Of a stretch of 64,000 nucleotides of DNA, positions 49,844-58,913 are shown in pieces. The stretch is from Deltaproteobacteria bacterium. Lineage in GTDB: Bacteria; Desulfobacterota; Desulfarculia; JACQYL01. The notes under the pieces are model-generated. The model was not told the origin of the DNA. It ran no database searches and was given only the letters and a program-made list of their open reading frames with translations. The position numbers were made by a program, and so were the translations under genes. The DNA is taken from positions 1 to 64,000 of the forward strand of contig JACQYL010000054.1 of assembly GCA_016208165.1 (NCBI GenBank). The letters run 5' to 3'. The first letter of the stretch is position 1, and each line of letters starts with the position of its first letter.

Positions 49844-50776
49844 ATGAAGCTAGGGGACTCTGAAATGGAAATAACTGGGTTCCGGAGTGTGCTGAGAGCG
49901 GGCCCGTTCCATATGAGTGAAAGGAAAAAGCGAATTACAGGCTTTTTGCCGACACTGGTGGCGGCTATTTGTTTGCTCGTGGCCACGTACACGGCTTATG
50001 CTCTGGAGGAGGTCCCGGCGGTTCTGAACGACATCCGGTTTGGCGAGCACGGCAACTCTGTCAGAACCGTTTTAGATTTCACGGGGAAACCGGATTACTT
50101 TCTGGCCCTCGACGGATCGCAGGTTGTTCGGGTGGATCTGTACCACGTTTCGTCCGATGTGAAGAAAAAGGAATGGGATCTTCCTGCGGGAATCGAGACC
50201 GTCGAACTCAAGGACAAAGGAGAGGGGACCTTCGTATTCCGGATAACAGCCAAGGCCGGATTATTTCTAGAGAAACAGGGGCTGCTTTCGGATCCTTATC
50301 GTCTCTACATCGATCTCGGGACGCCCAAAGATACGACTTCCAGCCCCCAAGAATTGACCGGTAAGGAAACACCCAAAGATACGGAAAAACCCGAGAAGCC
50401 GCCCGAGAAGCCGTCCAAAGCGGAAGCGCCCAAAAGGGAGCAGAAGGAAATAGCAAAACAAGCTCTCGAAGCCACGGCCAAGGAGACGCCCGTCGTTGTA
50501 CCCGTGCCTCTGAAAAAAACCAAGAAATCGGCTGAATCCGTTCCCATGGAAGACCGTCCGTCAGAACCTCGGGACATGTCGAGTAAGGCCGGGCAGTTGG
50601 AAACGACCGATGCGTTGAGCAAGAACGAGATATCGGGCTTGACGCAGTTCGGGAAGCCGAGCCCCAATCGTCGGATCCGAACGTTGCTTGCCAAGCCGAT
50701 GAGACTAGTGTTGCGTCGGATGAAGGGGCCGCCCTCATTCCGCCCCAGGAACCGGGGAGCAAGTTCTGGTCTCTGA
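49844..50776 (+). pseudogene. AMIN-TPR protein, 5' part (frameshifted gene)
   Basis: N-terminal part with a signal peptide (best start ATG at 49913: SERKKRITGFLPTLVAAICLLVATYTAYA) and an AMIN-type domain (AVLNDIRFGEHGNSVRTVLDFTGKPDYFLAL...FRITAKAGLFLEKQGLLSDPYRLYIDL) that binds peptidoglycan or envelope glycans in related proteins. A Pro/Lys/Glu-rich linker follows. Near 50640 the sensible frame changes; the last part of this frame (RRIRTLLAKPMRLVLRR...) is noise. The true gene continues in the next frame to 52848. Confidence 0.75.
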
Positions 50777-50889
50777 AAGAAGCACTCGCGCAAGAGGGAA
50801 AGCCGAAAGCGAAGCCGGAAAGTTCGGAGGAAACGAATGTCCTCCGAAGGAGGATTTCAATCGAGACGGAGCCTCCTGCGGCGGACGGA

Positions 50890-52848
50890 GTGAGGAATGC
50901 AGGAGACGTCAAGGAGTTTTTCGGAAAAGAGAAGCTCCTGATGAAGATCGGCAAGGTCCCGGCGGCGCTGTCGTCTTTGGATAAATTCATAGCCGATCAG
51001 CCGGAGGACATACATCTTGATGAAGCGTATTACTTGAGGGCTCAATGTTTCGGAATGCTCGCGGCGGAGGGAAAAGCATCCTATGATGAAGTCGTCGGCG
51101 CCAACGAAGAGGTTTTCTCTCTGTTCCCAAATTCCAAGTGGGCGCCCGAGGCGATTCTGGCTTCGGGCATCGGGTACTACAAGCTCGGTTTGTATTATGA
51201 GGCGTTGGGCCAGTTTCAACTCTTGTTCGAGAAATTCCCGAAAAGCGAGCAACGGGAAGCCGGCCTTTATTGGACTGCGGAATCCGATTTCCAGATAAGA
51301 AGATACCAGGAAGCCGAGAAGGGCTATCGGAAGTATATCGAAACCTACCCTGACAGCGACCGATATCGCAACGCGCTGGTGCGACTGGGAGAGTGTTTAT
51401 CCTTGCAGGAGCGGCACGAGGAGGCGGAACAGGTCTTCGATAGAGTCATAAGGGAGTGGCCGGAGCTTCTGACGTTCCTACCTCCAAAAACGCTGCTCAC
51501 CATGGGGGAAAGTTTCCGAAATAAAGGCCGCATAAAGACTGCGGCCGAGCTTTTTTTACTGGCCGTAAACGTATATCCGGACAGCGAAGTGGCGGACCGG
51601 ACCCTATGGGAACTGGCCAGGTCTTACGACGAGACGGGAGAGACAGACAAGGCGGCCACCACGTATGCTCTTACGGCGCAGCTTTTCCCCGGTGAAAACG
51701 TTGCGTATCAGTCCAGGCTGCGACTTGCCAAAATGGGTATCGACGACACACCGCTAAGGGTGGAATTACCGGCGGATCAAGCGACCGCCTATAAGCGTCC
51801 CATTGAGACCATGAGGCTGATGCTGCAGGAGGCGCCGGACGAGATTCGGGACCGGATTTATTACGAGTTGGCGAACGGGGAAGCCCGGAAAGGCTTATAC
51901 AGGGAAGCCGTGATGAGTTACCATGGTCTCGTTACGGAGTACCCGGACAGCGCCTTGGCCGGCCGGGCCAAGGAAGAGACCTTACCCACGTTTAAGCGCC
52001 TGATCATGATTCTGAAACGAGACGGGGACGACTATCAGATTGTGAAAGATTATGAGCGGTTGTTTCTGCCCATGGATGCAACATTGAAGGATGCTTTGGT
52101 ACTGTATACCATTGGTGAAAGCTATGCCACGCTGGACTTGCTCGATGAGGCGGCGGCACGCGCTCGGGAGGCGCTGAGCGTGTGCGAGAATGACGATTTG
52201 GAGCAAACCATTTATTCCAGCAGCTATAAGTGGGATGTGCTGAGGGGAAATACCACGGGCCTCAGAGAGCTGCTGGAACAGTACCTGAAACGACATCCCA
52301 ACGGAAAACTTCGGGACGAATTTCAACTGGCTCTGGCTCAAATCTTCCTGAAGGAGCTCAAGTATACACAGGCTGCGTCCTTGCTGTTGGATTTACTGCC
52401 CACGAAGGACGACGCCGTTGATCGGATCGCCGCGGAAGCGGCGTTGACTTTAGGAAAGCTGTACTTGCAGACGGACCTTCCCTCAAGCGCCGTGCACTAT
52501 GTGAGCAGGGCCAAAAAACTGCTGCCCGAGGGAGTGGACACGGAATTCACAACGACGTTTCTATCCCAGTGCAATCTCATTCTGGCGGATGAACTTTACA
52601 CTCAGAAATCATTCGAGACGGCTCGTTCTTTTTATGAAGAAGTGATAGAATCCAAAGTTGGCAACGAAGACAGAGCCTGGGCTGCGTATCGTTTGGCTTT
52701 GCTCCAGAAAAGGGCGGGCGACGAAAAAGGGTTCAACATGTCGTCTCAATTGCTCGAAAGCTTCACGGATGTTGAACCGTGGCCCCAAGTGGGTAGAACC
52801 ATGAGGCAGATCTCGGAGTTGAAAGAGAACTTGAAGAGGATTCTGTAG
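50890..52848 (+). pseudogene. AMIN-TPR protein, 3' part with tetratricopeptide repeats (frameshifted gene)
   Basis: 652 residues of TPR-type repeats (for example FGMLAAEGKASYDEVV..., IGYYKLGLYYEALGQFQLLFEKFPKS, YQEAEKGYRKYIETYPDSDRYRNAL, LQERHEEAEQVFDRVI). The frame is open and linker-like upstream to about 50640 (ETSVASDEGAALIPPQEPGS KFWSLKEALAQEG), joining to the AMIN part if one or two bases are added or removed there. The intact protein would be a periplasmic AMIN-TPR scaffold of about 980 residues. Location between two flagellar activators and behind a sigma-54 site suggests a role in placing or anchoring the flagellum. Confidence 0.78.
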
Positions 52849-52862
52849 AAGAAAAGGGCGCC

Positions 52863-54026
52863 ATGTCCACGCAAGCTCGTATTCTCGTCGTCGATGATGA
52901 TCCGGAACTGTGCGAAATTCTATCCGAGGTGCTCACTAGACTCGATTTCGACGTAAAAACCGCCCTGGATGGCCAAGAAGCGCTCGATCTACTAAAGAAG
53001 GATGGATTTGATCTTGTTATCACAGACCTTGACATGCCGGTGGTAGGGGGACTGACTTTCCTTCGAAAAGTCCGGAGAGCCGGAGGAGATATCCCTTTTA
53101 TCTTCATGACCGGGCATGGCACCGTGGAAGCGGCTGTGGAGGCCATGAAGTGCGGCGCTTCGGATTTCGTTCAAAAGCCGTTCCCGCTGAATGAGATGAA
53201 GGCCCTGGTCTCCGGTGTGCTCAAGCGCGAGCAGGAGAAAAGCGGGTATAAAGAGCCTTCGGAAAAGCACGGCTCCGCTCCTGAAATCATCACACGAAAC
53301 GCAACCATGAAGCACCTGATCGTCGGAAAGTTCGAGCTGGCCGACACCGGGACGCTGCTCTTGGATGAGATCAGTGAAATGGCGCCTACGCTACAAGCCA
53401 AACTGCTAAGAGTACTCCAGGAATACGAAATTACCCGTTTAGGTGGAAAAAACCCCATCAAATTGAATGTGCGAGTCGTAGCTACCACCAATCGCGATCT
53501 CGACAAGGATGTTCAGGAAGGTCGATTCAGAGAAGACCTGTTTTATCGGCTGAACGTAATCCCTTTAAGGATTCCTCCGCTGAGGGAGCGGAGGGAAGAC
53601 ATTCCTTTCCTGGTCTCGCATTTTGTGAAAAAAGCCTGCCAACGGGACGGCAAACCGGTCAAGGATTTGACTGTGAGCGCCATGGAGACGTTACAAAACC
53701 ATGATTGGAAAGGTAATGTGCGCGAATTGGAGAACACCATCGAACGCGCCGTGCTTATTTCCATGAATGACCCCATTGATCGTGAGCATCTCCTCCTGCC
53801 CGGCGAAGCTCAGCTACCGTCGCCGTTACCCTCTCAGCCGGACGAAACCCTGACGTTCCACGCCGGACACACCATTCGTGAAGTGGAGAAAAACATGATT
53901 CTCCATACGTTGGGCAAGGTAGACGGAAATCGCACCCATGCGGCCAAAATGCTGGGTATCAGCATCCGCACCCTCCGAAACAAGATCAATGAATACAGAG
54001 AGCGGGGAGAAATCTCGGACGTCTAG
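52863..54026 (+). CDS. flrC: FlrC/NtrC-like response regulator lacking the Walker A and GAFTGA block
   Basis: 387 residues. The receiver is normal (VVDDD at 9-13, Asp55 in LVITDLDMP, Thr83, Lys105). The AAA+ domain starts with ITRNATMKHLI (143-153) and jumps directly to VGKFELADTGTLLLDEISEM (from 154), so about 65-70 residues that should hold Walker A (GESGTGKE) and the sigma-54 contact loop GAFTGA are absent, in frame. The rest is intact: ATTNRDLDKDVQEGRFREDLFYRLNVIPLRIPPLRER, WKGNVRELENTIERA, and a Fis-type HTH (HAAKMLGISIRTLRNKINEY). As written it could bind DNA and be phosphorylated but not activate sigma-54. It is 14 bases after the TPR gene. Confidence 0.88.
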   Translation: MSTQARILVVDDDPELCEILSEVLTRLDFDVKTALDGQEALDLLKKDGFDLVITDLDMPVVGGLTFLRKVRRAGGDIPFIFMTGHGTVEAAVEAMKCGASDFVQKPFPLNEMKALVSGVLKREQEKSGYKEPSEKHGSAPEIITRNATMKHLIVGKFELADTGTLLLDEISEMAPTLQAKLLRVLQEYEITRLGGKNPIKLNVRVVATTNRDLDKDVQEGRFREDLFYRLNVIPLRIPPLRERREDIPFLVSHFVKKACQRDGKPVKDLTVSAMETLQNHDWKGNVRELENTIERAVLISMNDPIDREHLLLPGEAQLPSPLPSQPDETLTFHAGHTIREVEKNMILHTLGKVDGNRTHAAKMLGISIRTLRNKINEYRERGEISDV

Positions 54027-54130
54027 CCCCTGTTCAGGATGTCCCTGAAACCCCAGGCGCCTCAAAAGCATTCGGATTCCAAGTTCCCCGCGGCTTCCAG
54101 CGGATGTGTTCGCTCCCTTCGAATAGTTGC

Positions 54131-54146
54131 GGGCATGATTATTGCC
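54131..54146 (+). promoter_or_regulatory. Sigma-54 promoter of the flgB operon
   Basis: GGGCATG-ATTA-TTGCC has the exact GG-N10-GC spacing. The predicted start point (about 54157) is only a few bases before the ribosome binding site of flgB, so the leader is short. The flgBC-fliEFGHIJ-motE series follows. Confidence 0.75.
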
Positions 54147-54173
54147 TAGAAAGGTATTCAGGAGGTGAGTGAT

Positions 54174-54581
54174 ATGGAGATATCCGACGCCCGTATTACG
54201 GCGCTCATGGAAAAGGCTATGGATCTTCGATTGCAGAGACAAAATCTTTTGGCAAGCAATCTCGCCAACGTGAATACGCCCGGCTATCGCAGAAATGACA
54301 TTACTTTTGAGGATAAGCTCCGATCCGCTATGGACATGAACGCCATGAGCGTGTCGAGAACGAGCGAAAGTCATCTTGGGGCCGGCCGGAACCTCGTTGC
54401 CGTTGCTCCCGACCTCGTTGTGCCTGCGAGAACGGCAATCAACAACGATCTCAACTCGGTGGACATGGAGTCGGAATTGTCTCAAATGAGCAGGAACCGG
54501 TTGCTTTACGAGGTGCTGATTCAGGCCATGACCAAAAAAATGCAGCTGCTGGAATACACCATCAGAGAAGCGGGGAGTTAA
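54174..54581 (+). CDS. flgB: Flagellar basal-body rod protein FlgB
   Basis: 135 residues. The rod-protein signature LRLQRQNLLASNLANVNTPGYRRNDITFED is present, and the C-terminal helix (LSQMSRNRLLYEVLIQAMTKKMQLLEYTIREAG) is normal. AGGAGG lies 8 bases before the ATG at 54174; a GTG 9 bases earlier is less likely. FlgB forms the proximal rod after export. It is the first gene of the operon. Confidence 0.95.
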   Translation: MEISDARITALMEKAMDLRLQRQNLLASNLANVNTPGYRRNDITFEDKLRSAMDMNAMSVSRTSESHLGAGRNLVAVAPDLVVPARTAINNDLNSVDMESELSQMSRNRLLYEVLIQAMTKKMQLLEYTIREAGS

Positions 54582-54582
54582 T

Positions 54583-55020
54583 ATGGATTTTTTTACGGCC
54601 ATGGACCTGAGCGCCTCCGCTCTGGGCGCTCAGAGAATGCGGATGAATGTCATTTCGTCAAACCTGGCGAACATTCATTCGACCAAGACTCCCGAGGGGG
54701 GTCCTTATCAGAAGCGGGAAGTGGTATTCTCCGCCGTTCCGGTAAAGAAGTCGTTCGGAGACGAACTTCAGGATGCCATGAACGGAAGCATCCGGCAGTG
54801 CGAAGTTACCGACGTCGTAAAAAGTCAGGCTCCTTTCCGAAAAGTATTCAACCCTCATCACCCTCACGCGGATGCGGAAGGATACGTATCCATGCCCAAC
54901 GTGGAGCTTGTTACCGAAATGGCGAACATGATGGATGCGTCGAGAGCGTACGAGGCCAACCTGGCAGCCATAGACACGGCTAAGAACATGGCGATGAAAG
55001 CCCTCGAGATCGGACGATAA
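54583..55020 (+). CDS. flgC: Flagellar basal-body rod protein FlgC
   Basis: 145 residues with the rod motif LSASALGAQRMRMNVISSNLANIHSTKTPEGGPYQKREV and the C-terminal YEANLAAIDTAKNMAMKALEIGR. It follows flgB by one base and is part of the proximal rod. Length and both ends are normal. Confidence 0.96.
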   Translation: MDFFTAMDLSASALGAQRMRMNVISSNLANIHSTKTPEGGPYQKREVVFSAVPVKKSFGDELQDAMNGSIRQCEVTDVVKSQAPFRKVFNPHHPHADAEGYVSMPNVELVTEMANMMDASRAYEANLAAIDTAKNMAMKALEIGR

Positions 55021-55071
55021 CCGGAAGGTTCCGGATTACGGAAGCTGTTGAGACGAGGTAAGAGAGGGAAT

Positions 55072-55386
55072 ATGATGAAAATAGACAATCCGGTCGTTGG
55101 ACAGATTGAACGCGGCCTTGCGGAAACGACGAAACCGAAGACGCCGTCAGAAAGCCGGACAGGAGGTCCTTCCTTTTCCGATATGGTGGAAGACGCGTTC
55201 AACAAAGTCAACAAGCTGCAATTCGAGGCCAACCGATCCGTAGCCGAGATCAGCACGGGAGGGAACGCGAGTATTCATCAGACGATGATCGCCCTGGAAA
55301 AAGCAACTTTGTCCTTTCAACTCATGATGCAGGTGAGGAACAAAGTCGTGGAAGCCTATCGTGAAGTCATGCGTATGCAAGTGTAG
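55072..55386 (+). CDS. fliE: Flagellar hook-basal body complex protein FliE
   Basis: 104 residues. SFSDMVEDAFNKVNKLQFEANRSVAEISTGGNASIHQTMIALEKATLSFQLMMQVRNKVVEAYREVMRMQV contains the conserved FliE C-terminal part. FliE joins the MS ring to the rod. Two neighbouring ATG codons (55072, 55075) share one Shine-Dalgarno sequence; the choice does not affect the protein much. Confidence 0.95.
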   Translation: MMKIDNPVVGQIERGLAETTKPKTPSESRTGGPSFSDMVEDAFNKVNKLQFEANRSVAEISTGGNASIHQTMIALEKATLSFQLMMQVRNKVVEAYREVMRMQV

Positions 55387-55466
55387 GAGATATTTGTCCG
55401 ACGGGTTGATGAATCCCGTCCTTCCGGGTGGTCTATTCGGATGCCGGGAACGCAGAGGAGGTTTTC

Positions 55467-57062
55467 TTGCCGAGGTTCTTGCAAGTCATTAAAGAGTTCT
55501 TTGACGGCCTGTCACCCGCGAGGAAATTCAGCTTTTTTCTGATCCTGGCCCTCGTGGTGGCTGGATTGATCGCGATTATCCTCTGGGGAAACAAAATCGA
55601 CTATCGGCCTCTGTACGCGGATTTGAATCCCCAGGACGCCAATGCTATCGTTGAAGCTCTGAAAAGCAAAAAGATCCCGTATCGCCTCGACGCCAACGGG
55701 ACGGCGATTTCCGTACCTGTCGAGCAGTATGGTGACGCCCGGCTTTTCCTGGCGGGAGAGGGCATGCCGTCCGGAGGAAGTCTTGGGTACGAGTTGTTTG
55801 ACAAAGCCAAGCTGGGAATGAGCGAGTTCCTTCAAAAAGTTAATCTTCGGCGGGCCCTCGAAGGGGAGCTGGCGAAAACGATCAGCCACATCGAGGAGAT
55901 CCGGTTGGCCAGGGTTCATCTGGTGATCCCTGAACGAGCCCTGTTCGCGGACGAGCAACAGCCCGCGACGGCCTCCGTGGTCTTGACAATGGCCAAGAAC
56001 GCAGTGCTTACTCAAGGCCAGATAAAAGGAATCGTGAATCTGGTATCCAGAAGCATAGAGGGGCTCTCCCCTCAGAATGTGTCCATTGTGGACAATTCCG
56101 GAAATACGCTCTATGGCGGCGTGGAAATCGACGGCGCCGGGATGCTTTCCCAGACGCAGCATGAGCTAAAATCCAGGATCGAGAGCGCGCTGCAGAGGAA
56201 AGTCACAAAGATACTCGAGCAGACCATAGGTAAGAATAAAGTGGTTGTGCAAGTGGATGCCGATGTAAACTTCACCGAGACGAAACAGACCAAAGAGATC
56301 TATGATCCGGAGCAGTCCGCGGTTAGAAGCGAACAACGACAGAATGAAGAATCGATGGGCGGAGGGATGAGCCCTGCCGGTGTTCCCGGAGTCAAGCCCA
56401 ATGTGGAAGGTCAGGTGAATGAGTCGGGTGCGGTCGGGCAGAACGTGCATCGAAAGAGCGGTGAGACCATCAACTACGAAATTACGAAAGTCGTGCAGGA
56501 TAGCTTTGAACCGGGAGGAGACATACAGAAGTTGAGCCTGGCTGTGTTGGTCGACGGAGCTTATACGAAGGAAACGGACCAAACAGGAGCTGAAAAACCA
56601 ACGTACGTTCCCAGGTCTCCGGAAGAAATGGCCAAGTACAAAACGATCGTACAAAACGCCATCGGGTACGACGAAGTTCGCGGTGACAGCGTGGAAGTCG
56701 TTAATCTTCCATTCGAACGAGTAGAAGTGGACAAAGATTTCGAACGTATGTACGTCGAGGCGGAGCGACGTCTGTTCTGGGCGCCATATGTGAAGTATGG
56801 AATCATGTTGGCGTTGGCCATGGTGGTGATCTTCTTCGTCGTAAGACCGGTTCTCAAATCGATTCTGACCGCCAGACCTGAAAAAGCTCCGCCGGCGGAG
56901 CGGTTACTGACGGAAGAGGATCGGGTGAGACTGGAAATGACGAAAGAGCTGTCGAAGGCGGAGGAAGCTGAGAAAAAACCGGCTGTCGAACGTGTGCGCG
57001 AGCTTGCTGCGGAAGACCCGGAGCACATGGCTCGGCTGATGCGAAGTTGGATGAAAGAATGA
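55467..57062 (+). CDS. fliF: Flagellar MS-ring protein FliF
   Basis: 531 residues from TTG at 55467, which has AGAGGAGG 5 bases upstream; the open frame begins earlier (55428) without support. Two membrane helices (near the N-terminus, FSFFLILALVVAGLIAIILWG, and near the C-terminus, YGIMLALAMVVIFFVV) enclose the ring-building motif region (YRPLYADLNPQDANAIVEAL, GSLGYELFDKAKLGMSEFLQKVNLRRALEGELAKTI, ARVHLVIPERALF). FliF forms the MS ring in the inner membrane. No lesion is seen. Confidence 0.97.
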   Translation: MPRFLQVIKEFFDGLSPARKFSFFLILALVVAGLIAIILWGNKIDYRPLYADLNPQDANAIVEALKSKKIPYRLDANGTAISVPVEQYGDARLFLAGEGMPSGGSLGYELFDKAKLGMSEFLQKVNLRRALEGELAKTISHIEEIRLARVHLVIPERALFADEQQPATASVVLTMAKNAVLTQGQIKGIVNLVSRSIEGLSPQNVSIVDNSGNTLYGGVEIDGAGMLSQTQHELKSRIESALQRKVTKILEQTIGKNKVVVQVDADVNFTETKQTKEIYDPEQSAVRSEQRQNEESMGGGMSPAGVPGVKPNVEGQVNESGAVGQNVHRKSGETINYEITKVVQDSFEPGGDIQKLSLAVLVDGAYTKETDQTGAEKPTYVPRSPEEMAKYKTIVQNAIGYDEVRGDSVEVVNLPFERVEVDKDFERMYVEAERRLFWAPYVKYGIMLALAMVVIFFVVRPVLKSILTARPEKAPPAERLLTEEDRVRLEMTKELSKAEEAEKKPAVERVRELAAEDPEHMARLMRSWMKE

Positions 57063-58102
57063 TGACGGACGCAAAACCGGATCAGAAGGAAGGAGGGGGC
57101 GGCTTGTCCGGAATGGAGAAGGCCGCGATCCTCCTGCTCAGCCTCGAACCGGAGGTGGCCGCTCGTGTTTTGAGGAATCTGGGCCCCCGGGAAGTGCACC
57201 TCATTTCCTACCGGATGAGCCAAATGGAGGGCGTTTCAGCGGCAACGTTGAGCCGGGTCGCCAAGGAGTTCCTCGATTTGGCGGAATCCCAAGGCGGTAT
57301 TGTGGCCGGAGGATTGGAATACGCCAAAAGCCTGATTCTTCAGGCCATGGACAAGGAACAGGCGGAATACATTATAGAAAACCTGTCGTCGGACGATCCC
57401 TCCATGGAACTGACGATCATGGACGCTCTGCGAAACGTGGATCCCGACATCTTGGCGGACTTTATCAAAGGCGAACATCCCCAGACCATCGCCATCATCG
57501 TGGCGTATATGCAACCGGAGAAAGCGGCGGTAGTTCTTGGTCATCTGGGCCAGGAAATGAAAAACGAGATCATCATGCGCGTGGCGGAACTGGACCAGGT
57601 CCCGTCCGACGTGCTTTCCGAAGTGGCTCATGTCATAACGAATGAGCTGCATATTTCGGCAGGTCTCGGGAAAAAGATGGGCGGTGCCGCACCCGTGGCC
57701 GAGATTTTGAATCAGCTGGATTCGCAATCCGAAAAAGACATCCTTTCCCACATGGAGGAGATCAACCCCAACCTGGTGGATGAAATACGCAAACTCATGT
57801 TCGTCTTTGACGACCTGGCATCCATTGATGACCGCGGCATGCAGCAACTGCTGAGGGAGGTCGATTCCAAGACGTTGGCGGTTGCCCTTCGCGGCGCCAG
57901 CGACGAGGTGAAGGGAAAGTTCCTGAGGAATATGAGCGCCCGCGCTTCCGAAATGCTGCAGGAAGACATGGAAGCCATGGGGCCCACCCGGTTGTCCGAC
58001 GTGGAAACTTCCCAGCAGGAGATCATCCGGGCCGCCAGACGGCTCGAGGACGAAGGTAAGATAGTCGTGGCCGGAAAGGGAAGCGATGAAGTCTTCGTCT
58101 AA
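57047..58102 (+). CDS. fliG: Flagellar motor switch protein FliG
   Basis: 351 residues if the first ATG is used; a TTG at 57104, preceded by GGAGGGGG, would give 332 residues starting LSGMEKAAILLLSL, nearer to the family norm, so the start is uncertain. Conserved parts: EKAAILLLSLEPEVAARVLR, FIKGEHPQTIAIIVAYMQPEKAA, and the C-terminal torque-generating helix region with FVFDDLASIDDRGMQQLLREVDSKTLAVALRGA. It overlaps fliF by 16 bases. It is the rotor component that touches the stator. Confidence 0.96.
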   Translation: MDERMMTDAKPDQKEGGGGLSGMEKAAILLLSLEPEVAARVLRNLGPREVHLISYRMSQMEGVSAATLSRVAKEFLDLAESQGGIVAGGLEYAKSLILQAMDKEQAEYIIENLSSDDPSMELTIMDALRNVDPDILADFIKGEHPQTIAIIVAYMQPEKAAVVLGHLGQEMKNEIIMRVAELDQVPSDVLSEVAHVITNELHISAGLGKKMGGAAPVAEILNQLDSQSEKDILSHMEEINPNLVDEIRKLMFVFDDLASIDDRGMQQLLREVDSKTLAVALRGASDEVKGKFLRNMSARASEMLQEDMEAMGPTRLSDVETSQQEIIRAARRLEDEGKIVVAGKGSDEVFV

Positions 58103-58913
58103 GATCGTGCTGAAATCCGAGGACGTGCAGAAGGCCGGAGAAGGGGTGACCCCCGCGGATTTTCCGGACATGGCCGGAGCGAGGGCGCCCAAACGGAAAG
58201 CTCCGCCAAAAGTCGAGGGCTTTCAATCTCTGACCTTTTCAGCAGTATCCGCCTCCGGATCGCGGAACAGGAATATCGAAGGTTCCCGGCCGGCCGGAGG
58301 GATGCGGGCTGAAGCCTTCGATACGGCTCGTAATGAAGCGGATGCTCTCGTCAAGGGAGCCCAGGAGAAGGCTGCGCTGATCGAACGAGAAGCGTACGAA
58401 AGCGGATACAAACAGGGAGAGAAGACTGGAATCGAGATAGGCGAGAAACGGTTCGATTCCGCCGTCAAGAGTCTCGGGAAGGCGTTGGCTGATTTTAGAG
58501 TGGAAGCGGCAAAAGGACTGGCGGATATGGAATCCGAAGTCATTCGACTTTCTTTGGCCGTGGCGCGAAAGGTCATTCATGCCGAGGTTCTCCAGAATTC
58601 CGACGTGATCATCCAGAATCTCAAACACGTTCTGAAAATGGTGACCGAGAAGGATACCATACTGGTGCGGCTACATCCCGCGGATGCGGAGCGGGCAAAA
58701 GCCAAACAAGCTGATTTGACGACCGCGATGCCTGATATCAAGAGCCTTACGTTTCAAGCGGACGAATCGATCCCGAGGGGCGGGGCTATTGTTGAAACCA
58801 GTCTTGGCGACTTGGACGCGCGTCTCGATGAACAGTTTGGAAATGTCGAGAAAAGCATCTTAAAGGCGCTGGAGGAACGCCGACAGGAGACGGAACCGGA
58901 TGGCAAGAGTTGA
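58086..58913 (+). CDS. fliH: Flagellar assembly protein FliH
   Basis: 275 residues. A variable, Pro/Ala-rich N-terminus is followed by the helical FliH core (YESGYKQGEKTGIEIGEKRFDSAVKSLGKALADFRVEAAKGLADMESEVIRLSLAVARKVIHAEV) and a beta-rich end (FQADESIPRGGAIVETSLGDLDARLDEQ). It regulates the FliI ATPase at the export gate. It overlaps fliG by 17 bases and fliI by 14. Confidence 0.92.
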   Translation: MKSSSKIVLKSEDVQKAGEGVTPADFPDMAGARAPKRKAPPKVEGFQSLTFSAVSASGSRNRNIEGSRPAGGMRAEAFDTARNEADALVKGAQEKAALIEREAYESGYKQGEKTGIEIGEKRFDSAVKSLGKALADFRVEAAKGLADMESEVIRLSLAVARKVIHAEVLQNSDVIIQNLKHVLKMVTEKDTILVRLHPADAERAKAKQADLTTAMPDIKSLTFQADESIPRGGAIVETSLGDLDARLDEQFGNVEKSILKALEERRQETEPDGKS

